Assembly: GCA_004352715.1 (NCBI GenBank)
Contig: SCFE01000018.1
Span: 1,572,929-1,636,928 of the forward strand
DNA length: 64,000 bases
Origin: Hofstenia miamia
Taxonomy: Eukaryota > Xenacoelomorpha > Acoela
Direction of reading: 5' to 3'
Part shown: positions 24,984-36,652 of the stretch, piece by piece
Position numbering within the stretch: position 1 is the first letter of the stretch
Layout: each line of letters begins with the position of its first letter
The notes under the pieces: model-generated
Told to the model about the DNA's origin: nothing
Seen by the model: only the letters and a program-made list of their open reading frames with translations
The model's database searches: none
Position numbers and translations under genes: made by a program

Positions 24984-25718
24984 TCTGATTGGTCGAGAGG
25001 GTTAGCCTGTGACCTGAGACGCCGTGGATATTGCCGGGGGTGTTTTACTGACGTCATGGAAGTCATGTACTTATACTAGTTTTTGTGTTATTTATGTGGC
25101 CTAATTTAGTTTGCATTTTTTACTTTACTTTCCCACATTACCTTACATTTTTTAGTTTTACTTTCCCACATTACCATACATTTTTTAGTTTTACTTTCCC
25201 GCATTAACTTACTTTACATGTATTACATTCCCACATTTACATACTTGTTTAAAAAGTGGAATCAAAAAATATTTCCAAGTAAAAATAAATATTAATAATA
25301 ATATTTAATAAACGTAGGTGGTAAAACCCACATACGTGTTTAAGACAAGACAAAAATGTAATTTATTCTACACTTTGCTTATAATGATCATACATATCGT
25401 ACTATTAAATTTGTCTATTGGGCTAGTTTATCATCATTGTTGTTGGGGGAATTCTGTAGGAAACAAACGCAATGTGCATTTACACATTATGAATTTCAAA
25501 CGGTAGCATCTAAATTAATGGTTAATATACAAGTCAAACGAGATGACATTCACAATATAAAACACATGACAATTAAACGTTTAAACAAATTCAATTAAAA
25601 ATTAACAAACAAACGACGTTTCTGTAAAGTCTATGATAAATTTAACATCGGACAGCAAATTCGCAGCAATTTATTAAAATAAAATTACGTTTTAAAAGAA
25701 ATATCTGTAAAATTAGCC
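24984..25718. other. Non-repetitive AT-rich spacer after unit 2
   Basis: Begins with ctgattggtcgagagg (24985-25000), a word also found at 7778-7793 next to the first gap. No gene is recognised; the 62-codon ORF at 25318-25506 has no family signature. Confidence 0.6.
25118..25225. repeat. Short tandem repeat, about three units
   Basis: Imperfect units of about 33 bases built on ttactttcccacattacc and tacattttttagt, the last one degenerate. Confidence 0.75.
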
Positions 25719-26718
25719 NNNNNNNNNNNNNNNNNNNNNNNNNNNNNNNNNNNNNNNNNNNNNNNNNNNNNNNNNNNNNNNNNNNNNNNNNNNNNNNNNN
25801 NNNNNNNNNNNNNNNNNNNNNNNNNNNNNNNNNNNNNNNNNNNNNNNNNNNNNNNNNNNNNNNNNNNNNNNNNNNNNNNNNNNNNNNNNNNNNNNNNNNN
25901 NNNNNNNNNNNNNNNNNNNNNNNNNNNNNNNNNNNNNNNNNNNNNNNNNNNNNNNNNNNNNNNNNNNNNNNNNNNNNNNNNNNNNNNNNNNNNNNNNNNN
26001 NNNNNNNNNNNNNNNNNNNNNNNNNNNNNNNNNNNNNNNNNNNNNNNNNNNNNNNNNNNNNNNNNNNNNNNNNNNNNNNNNNNNNNNNNNNNNNNNNNNN
26101 NNNNNNNNNNNNNNNNNNNNNNNNNNNNNNNNNNNNNNNNNNNNNNNNNNNNNNNNNNNNNNNNNNNNNNNNNNNNNNNNNNNNNNNNNNNNNNNNNNNN
26201 NNNNNNNNNNNNNNNNNNNNNNNNNNNNNNNNNNNNNNNNNNNNNNNNNNNNNNNNNNNNNNNNNNNNNNNNNNNNNNNNNNNNNNNNNNNNNNNNNNNN
26301 NNNNNNNNNNNNNNNNNNNNNNNNNNNNNNNNNNNNNNNNNNNNNNNNNNNNNNNNNNNNNNNNNNNNNNNNNNNNNNNNNNNNNNNNNNNNNNNNNNNN
26401 NNNNNNNNNNNNNNNNNNNNNNNNNNNNNNNNNNNNNNNNNNNNNNNNNNNNNNNNNNNNNNNNNNNNNNNNNNNNNNNNNNNNNNNNNNNNNNNNNNNN
26501 NNNNNNNNNNNNNNNNNNNNNNNNNNNNNNNNNNNNNNNNNNNNNNNNNNNNNNNNNNNNNNNNNNNNNNNNNNNNNNNNNNNNNNNNNNNNNNNNNNNN
26601 NNNNNNNNNNNNNNNNNNNNNNNNNNNNNNNNNNNNNNNNNNNNNNNNNNNNNNNNNNNNNNNNNNNNNNNNNNNNNNNNNNNNNNNNNNNNNNNNNNNN
26701 NNNNNNNNNNNNNNNNNN
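25719..26718. other. Assembly gap (1000 N)
   Basis: The right edge enters the repeat unit in the middle of the hAT element, so at least the first half of unit 3 is missing or the join is artificial. Confidence 1.
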
Positions 26719-27217
26719 TAGAAAGATATTAATCCATCAAATTGCCATTTTTCTATATTATATAGTTAGCCTATATTGCTTCAAATTCCAATGAGAAACA
26801 TATTTATAGTACATGAAATTAATACAATTTTATAAATACATGTACATGTCTCACCTAACCGCCTGCAGCCATTAAGTCTGGCTAAAAAACTGTTTCTTGT
26901 TGGCCGTAGGCATTAGCAAGTTAATGCTCATGTTCCACAGATTTGTCTAGCATCAATGAGCCTCTTTTGCAATAGAAGGCTCATAGATACGTTCAATCAG
27001 GGCTGCGTAGAGGATAGCTATTGGAATTTACCTTAAATGGTAGCCCATCAAGTAGATCTTAAAATTAACAATTTTACCCGAAATTTTGAATGACTTTTTA
27101 AAGTTGTACCTGTACCCGGCCGTACCCGTGAGAACTTTACCCGTACTCAGCCGCATCCGCGAATACAACCGGGTAAGAACGGTTACACGCTGGTAAACCC
27201 CTACCCGCACAGCTCTA
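26719..27217. mobile_element. hAT-type element, right part only
   Basis: The left TIR is lost in the preceding gap; the right TIR and the ccttgtac target copy are present. Confidence 0.8.
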
Positions 27218-28678
27218 CCTTGTACCTACGCTCTAAAAGGAATTTGGTCTTAAATATGGAGCATAAATATGAATGACTGAATAAATTGCAAAAGTAGGAT
27301 TTATACATTATTTACAGATTTCATCTTAATAATGACTTAAAAATAATTTACAAAGTATGCCTGTCTTAAAAAAACTTATTCAAAATTATGGGATTCTAAT
27401 AGGTTTAAAATAATTATTTAACTGTTATCTTTATATTCATATATTTCAATTCACATAATTACGTTATTGAGTGGCTGCAATTTGGGCAATCACATTTTAA
27501 AATGACAACAATACAAGCAATATTCCTATATTTTTTGAAGAAATACTTAGAAATTCCCATTAGTTGATATGCTTGAAAACGGAATTCAAGTATTAATCAA
27601 ACATCCTTTCGGGTGTACCTAAAATGAAATGTTTGCAAACGCATCCAAACGGAAAATGTGAGTTTGCAATAGAAACAGATACGAAAATTTATCTTTAGAG
27701 ATTTTATTTTAACAATGGCATGAATTACAAAGTTGAACCTAAGTGAACCAAATGCTATTGCCATGATATTCCAGTAATAAACTCTACAATAATGAGTTAA
27801 TAACATTCTTACAAAACCATTAAAGGAAATATTAATCACATGTGTTTTTTAACAAACGTCATAGTTCGTAATTGCATTGAGAAAAAATTAATTTTTTTTA
27901 CTGTAAAAATATTATTGAGGCAGAGTCTATTTATTGTCAGCAGTGATCAATCGAAATTCCACTTCGCTTACTGTTGGAAAATCTAATTTACATTCATTTC
28001 GTGAATTACTAAAAAAAGTCAAATGGAAGAAAAACTGTTTTGTAAAAAGAAATAGAAATATTAAGCGTCTTTAGAGAGTAAATGAAAGGAAACCCCTTTA
28101 AGCAGAATTAATTAGGCATATACCCCCTTTTAGAAACTTAGTTACATAAGATGGCTTTTATTATGTCCATAGAATATTAATTTAATTATCAAAATAAAGT
28201 ATTTTCATAAATATACTCTTAATGTTTGAGCACAGGGGTGTATTTGTGAGCCTGCTTAATGCTGGGGCTCAACCCACCTTGTTAAATAAGATAGGGGAGC
28301 AGCCCCTTTTTAAATTTACATTAATAATCGAGTTTTGGATATTATTTGTTGAGAATATAAATAATGGTCAAAATACAAAACTCAAGATAAGAGCTCCCTT
28401 GTTAATTATTTAGGAGTACGTACAGCCCTGGTCGTGCAATTATGTCGGTAAGAGCGTATTCTTTCTTCAAGTAACGTCACTGTAAGAATATCTTTTGAAC
28501 AATTCAACAACCTAAGTTATATCTAGACTCAAAATTGGCAGTGATCAATGTATATAAAGGACAATCTTCATTTAATGGTTAAAAGAGGCCACAATTTTTA
28601 ATGGAATACTATTAATGTTACAATTACTACGGAATGTTGGTCATTTCTTTGTTTACTGAGAGTTCAAAATTACTTTGA

Positions 28679-28746
28679 CCAATCAGAAAACGTAAAAGCA
28701 ATTTATTCCCCTAGCGGCGACTTGTTGAAACTGAAAAGTATTTAAG
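28679..28746 (+). promoter_or_regulatory. Promoter block of lectin copy 4
   Basis: CCAAT 28679-28683, GC box ctagcggcga 28711-28720 and TATTTAAG 28739-28746 are all intact although the gene behind them is damaged. The 5'-UTR donor is changed to ctcgag|gcaag near 28789, so the non-coding intron may no longer splice there. Confidence 0.55.
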
Positions 28747-28982
28747 GGAACAAACCTAATTAGTTTTCATTAAAAATCAAAGAGCTCGAGGCAAGACTAA
28801 ATACATGAGCAATCACTATTGAACTATTGCCGTTTTCTACTTTTTGCAGATTTATTAGTGTTTACATGATAACATTTTGAGGAAACAAAACTATGCATGT
28901 ACCATTCTTAATCCATTTGATTGTATCACATAATGAATCAGGTTGAATAAATATTAACTAGATAATTACAGAACATATTTAG

Positions 28983-29719
28983 ATGTTGACAAAGTTTGTT
29001 GTATTTGCTGTATTCCTACTTGAATGCCACAGATTGTGGGACAGTAAGACTTCATGCATGCACCCAACACAATTTTTGAATGAAGAACTTGGCGGAGATA
29101 ACATTTATTTAGCATTTTACAACAACCCCACAGTATCTCTTGCATGCCATCATTTATATTAATATGGTTACATTGATGTTCAACATAAACTATAGTTTAA
29201 ACCCGCTTAGTTAACTTAGTCTGTATTAATATGGCTCAATTTCTTTTAAGGCAAACATAGTTGAGATGCAATATTTTTGTAAATATATAGATTAAGTCTA
29301 AATAAATACCTTAACTTATGCATCTACTGTAGAATTTGATATTTGTAAAATTGGAGACATTGTGTTTGAGCTTAAATATATCTATCTAATGCATTTGGTA
29401 CTAGCCTAATTGAAAAAGTCAAAACTCTGGCCTAATCGAAATATATTGCAAGGCCAGTTCTGTTAAAACTACCCTATAGGTGTCAAAGCTCATTGTTCAA
29501 TTCTGTTATTAAAAAATGTAATGGGTAATATTGAATAATTTGATGTTAAGATATATACAAATTTTTCCCATTGCTTATTTACTTCAAATTCTAATATGTA
29601 TTGTAATTAGGGGACATGGAGCTCTATGGCACACTGATACAGCTGGAACAAACAAAATCCTATGTGTAACAGATCCCTCAAATGGAAGGCCTGCAATGAT
29701 ACATCTCATAGATAAGGAC
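28983..29719 (+). pseudogene. B-type lectin copy 4, exon 2 deleted
   Basis: Exon 1 starts at ATG 28983 and runs to acaacaacccc near 29128, where the sequence jumps directly into what is intron 2 in copy 2 (acagtatctcttgcatgcc). The last residues of exon 1, intron 1, all of exon 2 and its donor are gone. Exon 3 starts at 29611 and is cut by the gap at 29720; it has I115L, N125K and D134N. The QxDxNxVxY motif lies in the missing exon, so no functional lectin can be made. Copy 2 carries attttacaacaac in both exon 1 and intron 2, which suggests a deletion between direct repeats. Confidence 0.85.
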
Positions 29720-30719
29720 NNNNNNNNNNNNNNNNNNNNNNNNNNNNNNNNNNNNNNNNNNNNNNNNNNNNNNNNNNNNNNNNNNNNNNNNNNNNNNNNN
29801 NNNNNNNNNNNNNNNNNNNNNNNNNNNNNNNNNNNNNNNNNNNNNNNNNNNNNNNNNNNNNNNNNNNNNNNNNNNNNNNNNNNNNNNNNNNNNNNNNNNN
29901 NNNNNNNNNNNNNNNNNNNNNNNNNNNNNNNNNNNNNNNNNNNNNNNNNNNNNNNNNNNNNNNNNNNNNNNNNNNNNNNNNNNNNNNNNNNNNNNNNNNN
30001 NNNNNNNNNNNNNNNNNNNNNNNNNNNNNNNNNNNNNNNNNNNNNNNNNNNNNNNNNNNNNNNNNNNNNNNNNNNNNNNNNNNNNNNNNNNNNNNNNNNN
30101 NNNNNNNNNNNNNNNNNNNNNNNNNNNNNNNNNNNNNNNNNNNNNNNNNNNNNNNNNNNNNNNNNNNNNNNNNNNNNNNNNNNNNNNNNNNNNNNNNNNN
30201 NNNNNNNNNNNNNNNNNNNNNNNNNNNNNNNNNNNNNNNNNNNNNNNNNNNNNNNNNNNNNNNNNNNNNNNNNNNNNNNNNNNNNNNNNNNNNNNNNNNN
30301 NNNNNNNNNNNNNNNNNNNNNNNNNNNNNNNNNNNNNNNNNNNNNNNNNNNNNNNNNNNNNNNNNNNNNNNNNNNNNNNNNNNNNNNNNNNNNNNNNNNN
30401 NNNNNNNNNNNNNNNNNNNNNNNNNNNNNNNNNNNNNNNNNNNNNNNNNNNNNNNNNNNNNNNNNNNNNNNNNNNNNNNNNNNNNNNNNNNNNNNNNNNN
30501 NNNNNNNNNNNNNNNNNNNNNNNNNNNNNNNNNNNNNNNNNNNNNNNNNNNNNNNNNNNNNNNNNNNNNNNNNNNNNNNNNNNNNNNNNNNNNNNNNNNN
30601 NNNNNNNNNNNNNNNNNNNNNNNNNNNNNNNNNNNNNNNNNNNNNNNNNNNNNNNNNNNNNNNNNNNNNNNNNNNNNNNNNNNNNNNNNNNNNNNNNNNN
30701 NNNNNNNNNNNNNNNNNNN
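29720..30719. other. Assembly gap (1000 N)
   Basis: Interrupts exon 3 of lectin copy 4. Confidence 1.
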
Positions 30720-31018
30720 GCTATTCTTTACTACTTATTTTATTCAATATTATCATTTTTAAATTTCAACATTTCCTCCAAAAAATTTGAATGCAAACAA
30801 TCCAATTTCTTAGAAATAGAAAAAGCTAGAAAATCAGGTAACAGTGTAAATGAAAAGAGATAGAATCAGATTTGCTGTTGGGCAACATCTTCAACCCAAA
30901 ACCCATAGCACACTCCAGAAAATGACTACAAATCTACAACAAAAGCACCACATCACATCACAGGCATATATATTTTGCCCCAAAAATCACCATAGACATA
31001 TTAATATTATTAATATAT
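30720..31018. other. Spacer without recognised gene
   Basis: AT-rich, not found elsewhere in the window by eye. The ORF from 30850 runs through into the following repeat and has no domain signature. Confidence 0.5.
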
Positions 31019-31283
31019 ATCAGGTTTTAAAACTTTTGTTGATGTACTCAAAATCATTTGCTCCAATGCAATCGGCTGGATATTTCTTCGAAGGTTGGAT
31101 AAAATTAAGTTAGTTAATAAAAAGTTTTCTAGAACATTAACATTTATGTAAAAACACTCTTAGCATCGCAATAATTTTTAAAAACAGTCATTTAGAGAGA
31201 ATTTCTTCACAATAATGAATTTCAACCAATAATCGTATGATGAACTTAATGTCAACAGTAAAATCAACTTTGATTATGAACTT
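31019..31283 (-). repeat. Inverted copy of the 3' flank of lectin copy 8
   Basis: Reverse complement of about 56316-56580; shared words include gaagaaatatccagccgatt. It contains the end-of-unit sequence gttgattttactg on the minus strand, so a lectin 3' flank was moved here without the gene. Confidence 0.8.
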
Positions 31284-32796
31284 AGTAGGAATTGGGAATA
31301 TTTTGTAATTGCTGAAGATGAAATCAATTAATTTCAATTGATATTTCAATTAAGCAATGCATCGTTCACTCATTAGACGAAATTTTTATTTTCAAAATTC
31401 GCTAGATGNCGTCGTAAAATATTGAATTAGTATGTAAAAAACAAAGGAAAATTTGATATTTAGAGCTATAGCACTTTTAATATTGCAATTTGTTTGCGTT
31501 ACGAAACAATTATGAATAAATTACGCTTTGCTGCATGTATTCAGCCATTAAAATTTGCAATTGACCCACTCAATGTTTCGACAAATGAGGTTAAATTTAG
31601 TAGATGACTTTTCAAAAATTCTTTAGAATTTTAAAAAATTATTGCTTTGTAGAGTTGATTCCAATTTGATATTTCCATATTACGAAACGAATTATGTTTG
31701 CCGGACCTCTTCTGGTGAACTTGCAGCTATTTATTTTATTTCATTCAGTTTCGATCTTCTGACAAATGAGTTCAAAGTATGCCATACACCCGCAGTTTTA
31801 CACTGCTTTAGAACAGCTAGTACTCTGTCAATTATTGTTCAACTCCTTAGCTCTTTTCAGCATTCTTTAGAGCCAGCATTCTTTAGAGCTCCTTTAGTTC
31901 TATATTACATTGTTAATATTATATTTTTAGTTATTATTCCCTTTATGATATCAACACTTTAGTTTATTACAACTTTCGAATTTCTGCTTAACAATTACAA
32001 CTGATGCATTTCAGAACACTATTACTCGGCGACTTTTGACGTTATGCACTAGGGTTATACAGTAAAATATGCGCGCTGACTAGCTTCATGTGAAACTATT
32101 TTTTATTGTTTAAATTTATCTATACTGGTTGCAAAGTATCGGCCAAAACAAATTTTCAATTTACACTTTCGTAAGATTCGATTATTATAATTAATAGAGT
32201 AGACTAAGTTTGGATACCTATAACTCCATGAGTTTTTATAATATCGACACAGTTTAAATACCATTCGATGCGTGCTGAATAACTTTATAATAAAATGATT
32301 TTTAATTTTGCAATTTTTTTAATTTTCCCTATTTTTAGAGCGATAAATGTAATTGATAAAAACGTAACACTTAATTAGCAATTCAACATTTGCTCTATGT
32401 AAACAAAGGATTAGGGCTTCCTTTGATATCTGAAATTATGTCATTGACCTGTCTAGAGAAAAGCAATTTTAACGTTGGAGTAGAATACCTTCGTAAGGTT
32501 ACTGTGAAGTCAATTTTGACGCTGTAGTCATAAAAAATATATCATTCTCCTACACAACAATAGCTCCATGTGGCAATGTTTGTCGATTTCCGAATTGATC
32601 AATACTTTTATTGTAAACTGCGAACAATGTATCAGTCGATTTTTACGAACTTTTCAAGGACAACTCATTCAGTGCAGCTCTATTTCATAGAAATGGGTGT
32701 TTGTTGTACACTATCTAGATGCACTATATTGCTTAATACATAATAGAAGTAATTACCAATCTCTTTGAGTGAAATTGATTAAGGTTCAGATAATCC
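31284..32796. other. AT-rich stretch, no gene recognised
   Basis: One single N at 31409. The 106-codon ORF at 31642-31962 is hydrophobic but has no homologue in the window, no recognised domain and sits in AT-rich sequence; not called. Confidence 0.5.
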
Positions 32797-32798
32797 GA

Positions 32799-32949
32799 TC
32801 GCACACTGCCGTTAAGGTAACCGTAACTTAAGAATTACCGTCGCACACTGCCGTTAAGTTAAGTTAATTGCTAAGTTACGGCTAACGCAACGCGAACCGT
32901 AACGTTTTTTCTAGAGTTAAGTTAAGTTTACCTTAACGGCAGTGTGCGA
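32799..32949. mobile_element. 151-base element with 22-base perfect terminal inverted repeats (Harbinger-related)
   Basis: tcgcacactgccgttaaggtaa at 32799-32820 and its exact complement at 32928-32949. An internal gtcgcacactgccgttaag matches the subterminal repeats at 2358, 2436, 34389 and 34467. It may be a MITE or the far end of the damaged Harbinger element whose transposase start lies at 34130. No target duplication is obvious. Confidence 0.65.
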
Positions 32950-33555
32950 CGGTTTCGTTAAGTTACGGTTTTTTGTTGACTGATTTTGACAATATTTAGA
33001 TAGAATTTGTATATGCAGTAATAAATTGGCATAAACAAACAGTGAAAATTAACATGCCAATCAGGTGACGATTGTATTGTAATTGAGTAGCGTCAATAAC
33101 ATGTGCCCGCGTTTAATAAAAACAATGCGTTTAGAGCAACCAGTGATTTCATTAGTTAAAATAACGATGGTTCACTCACACTGCACGTGCAAATATTGTT
33201 TCAAAACATGAATTTTTTAGGATAAAATAGCTGGCTTTAAATGTTTTCGATGTTTTTTGAATCGAATGAAGTATTTTTTGTAGTATACATTATGAGACAG
33301 TCATTTTTAACAAATGTTGAATATAATCAACATTGTATACTAAATACAACATAATTGTTTAGATGATTACATAACTTATAATTATTCAAACATCATCTGT
33401 TATATACGAAATAATTTGGATTAAATTAAGTTTGCACAATTTGAAAAATCAAACAGTAATAAATAGATAAATTGCTAAGTTAACCAATATTATAATATCA
33501 TTTTTACATCGTGCACTTTATTCATTAACAGAGGCTCACCCAGAGGGGGGGGGAG
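32950..33555. other. AT-rich stretch before gap, no gene recognised
   Basis: If the Harbinger element spans 32.8-34.5 kb this would be its interior, but no DDE catalytic motif was found on the minus strand. Confidence 0.4.
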
Positions 33556-33948
33556 NNNNNNNNNNNNNNNNNNNNNNNNNNNNNNNNNNNNNNNNNNNNN
33601 NNNNNNNNNNNNNNNNNNNNNNNNNNNNNNNNNNNNNNNNNNNNNNNNNNNNNNNNNNNNNNNNNNNNNNNNNNNNNNNNNNNNNNNNNNNNNNNNNNNN
33701 NNNNNNNNNNNNNNNNNNNNNNNNNNNNNNNNNNNNNNNNNNNNNNNNNNNNNNNNNNNNNNNNNNNNNNNNNNNNNNNNNNNNNNNNNNNNNNNNNNNN
33801 NNNNNNNNNNNNNNNNNNNNNNNNNNNNNNNNNNNNNNNNNNNNNNNNNNNNNNNNNNNNNNNNNNNNNNNNNNNNNNNNNNNNNNNNNNNNNNNNNNNN
33901 NNNNNNNNNNNNNNNNNNNNNNNNNNNNNNNNNNNNNNNNNNNNNNNN
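33556..33948. other. Assembly gap (393 N)
   Basis: The only gap that is not 1000 N, so its size was probably estimated. Preceded by a run of G (33546-33552). Confidence 1.
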
Positions 33949-34130
33949 AAACCTGTAGGATCAAATTGTTTTAAAAGTCTAAAAGTAGGTTCTTCTTCCT
34001 CTCTTAAGGCCACATATGGATTTATCCAACGTTTCCGAGTTATTTCAGTTTCTTCTTCAGTGAGCATTATTGCAAACATGGTGAAACTAGCTTGGCTTAA
34101 TATTGCAGCTGCTTGAAATTTGCGTTCCAT
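33949..34130 (-). pseudogene. PIF/Harbinger transposase, N-terminal part cut by gap
   Basis: From the ATG at 34130 about 60 codons are readable on the minus strand. After the RKRWINPY block comes VALREEEEPTFRLLKQF, where 'NPY..LREEEEPTF..L..F' fits the first conserved region of Harbinger/HARBI1-like proteins (family judgement by eye). The rest falls in the 393-N gap; beyond it no catalytic region was found, so the gene is incomplete here and possibly dead. It is the longer sister of the fragment at 1985-2099. Confidence 0.5.
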
Positions 34131-34356
34131 TTTATGAAATATTGAAAAACAGCTTACTAATCCATTAAAACAATATTGTTATCCTATTGAACAAGATTTA
34201 TTTTTTTATTTTTGAATATGCAGTTGAGTACACAATTGCAATTTATAAAAATATGTTAACAAAACGGTACCAGTTCACTAGTGAATTAAAATATTTATTC
34301 CTACAAAATAGGCAGGCATTGTGTTTTGCAATTATGAGATTGTTTACAAACCTTAA

Positions 34357-34515
34357 CTTAACGGCAGTGTGCGACCCCCCTCTTGATCGTCGCACACTGC
34401 CGTTAAGGTAAACCTTAATTTAACGAAAACGTACACCTCAATTTTAACCGTAACTTAAGAAATACCGTCGCACACTGCCGTTAAGGCCTAAGTTAATGTT
34501 ACCGTAACGGCAAAG
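34357..34515. mobile_element. Harbinger-like terminal region, second copy, end missing
   Basis: Same hairpin (34357-34375 with 34389-34407) and third 19-mer (34467-34485) as at 2326-2495. The match ends abruptly within the degenerate terminal arm at 34515, so the GGCCC end is lost. Confidence 0.55.
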
Positions 34516-35226
34516 TTTAACAAATTTTTTGAAATTCCAAAATTTATTTGTGCTAAATTGTAATGTACGATATATTTTTTTCTTTAATTACAAGCGAATA
34601 CAATATGCTGGCTACAAACATTCTCAACCAACAAAAGCCTACAAGCTAAATTTCAGTCTACATGTGATATAGTGTGGGGACTTCACTATAGAGTGACTGT
34701 GGGTATCCGATTTCGGGCTTCGATTCGTTCTGGTAAAAAGCATAGGGTTGATTAATACAAAAAATACGGATGTTATTCATCATTCCATTTGAAAAATATT
34801 TAAGACATTAAGTAATAACGAATTAATGGCTTTGTTAACGCTATCAATAAATGATCCAAGACGTTAGTATTGCGATTCAAAATCTTCGTTCGGGTACTTA
34901 ATATTTTGATCAAGTAGGGTAGGGTCGTGACAGGTCTATAATAAGCTCATACTGTCAATCACTAATCCCCAAATCTATGGTAAGCCTGAGCAGTAAGCAT
35001 GTTTTCTTAGAATCTGAAGCAATAGTAAATTTCTTACATCAAAAAATATTTCAATATTTAAATGTGGATTTGTACACAAACTGAACTATGAAAAATGTAG
35101 AATTAATTTTAATGAAAATTAATATTTATAGAAAACATGCATATATATTTACATATTCAAAAGAAACATGTACTAATACATAATTCATTATAGTACAATA
35201 AATCATTGTTTATCCAGAAAAACGAT

Positions 35227-36323
35227 TTAGTAAATTTTCCCATAAAGATTATTCCAGCGAGGCCGACCACTGTCCTTATCTATGAGATATATCATTGCAG
35301 GCCTTCCAACTGAGGGATCTGTTACACATAGGATATTGTTTGTACCAGCTGTATCAGTGTGCCATATAGCTCCACGTCCCCTAATTACAATACATATTAG
35401 AATTTGCAGTAACTAAGCAATGGGGAAAAATATGTATATGTCTTAACATCAAATTATTCAATATTACCTATTACATTTTCTAATAACAGAATTGAACAAT
35501 GAGCTTGGACACCCATAGAGTAGTTTTAACAGAAATGGCCTTGCATTATATTTCGATTAGGCCAGAGTTTTGACTTTTTCAAATAGACTAGAACGAAATG
35601 CATTAGCTAGATATATCTAAGCTCAAACACAATGTCTCCAATTTTACAAATATCAAATTCTACAGTAGATGCATAAGTTAAGGTATATATGTACACTTAA
35701 TCTATATATTTTCAAAAATATTGCATCTCAACTATGTTTGCCTTAAAAGAAATTGAGCCATATTAATACAGACTAAGTTAACTAAGCGGCTTTAAACTAT
35801 AGTTTATTTTGAGCATCATTGTAACCATATTAATATAAATGATGGCATGCGAGAGTCGTGTATTCTATGTTTCTATTTGTGCTTAGGAAAACTTACACTT
35901 GATACAAGACGAAGTTGCCATCTCCTTGAAGTTTATATGCTGAATATGGATTGCAGGTTTTGTCATTTGTGCTCCAGACGGCTTGTCCTCTGCTTACCTT
36001 CTCTATGCGTAGTGCTCCATTATGAGCAACCATAGCATATTTACCGCTTGGTGATTTGTATCTAAACATAAGATATTTAATTATAAAAATATCTTTTCTT
36101 TACACAACAATCCACATTGATGTCGTAAATAGAACTATCATGTAATCTGCTCTACTTACTGTATCGGTTTGGCTTTGGGGTTGTTGTAAAATGCTAAATA
36201 AATGTTATCTCCGCCAAGTTCTTCATTCAAAAATTGTGTTGGGTGCATGCATGAAGTCTTACTGTCCCACAATCCGTGGCATTTAAGTAGGAATACAGCA
36301 AATAAAACAAACTTTGTCAACAT
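35227..36323 (-). CDS. Secreted B-type lectin, copy 5, class II
   Basis: Complement of join(35227-35380, 35897-36061, 36160-36323); GT-AG introns, 160 residues, no disruption. It shares T79R, H112R, D134V, H141Y, W149R and T150P with copy 1 but retains L155 where copy 1 has I. The lectin motif and the three mature cysteines are kept. A 5'-UTR intron (36324-36542) precedes the ATG. It is back to back with copy 6 across the inverted unit junction near 41.8 kb. Probably functional if expressed; sugar specificity is inferred from family only. Confidence 0.88.
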
Positions 36324-36584
36324 CTAAATATATTCTGTAATTATCTAGTTTAATATTTATTCAACTTGATTCCTTGTGTGATACAATCAAATGGATTAAG
36401 AATGGTACATGCATAGTTTTGTTTCCTCAAAATGTTATCATCAAAACACTAATAAATCTGCAAAAAGTATAAATTATCAATCAGTATGCAAAATAGAAAA
36501 CGGAAATAGTTCAATAGTGATTGCTCTTGTATTTAGCCTTACCTCGAGCTCTGTGATTTTTGAATAAAACATTAGGTTTATTCC

Positions 36585-36652
36585 CTTAAATACTTTTCAG
36601 TTTCAGCTAGTCGCCGCTAGGAGAATAAATTGTATTGACGTTTTTTGATTGG
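36585..36652 (-). promoter_or_regulatory. Promoter block of lectin copy 5
   Basis: Minus strand: CCAAT (attgg 36648-36652), GC box ctagtcgccgctag 36607-36620, TATTTAAG 36585-36592. Identical layout to copy 1. Confidence 0.6.

Larger units (their letters stand above)
26719..29719 (+). repeat. Duplication unit, third tandem copy, both ends in gaps
   Basis: Matches 12603 onward at an offset of 14116 until the promoter region, then carries the deleted lectin copy 4. The right-hand 506 bases of the hAT element are 26719-27217, ending in tacccgcacagctcta|ccttgtac. Confidence 0.9.

Noticed and set aside
31642-31962. 106-codon hydrophobic ORF
   Set aside because: Single occurrence, no recognisable family, AT-rich context.
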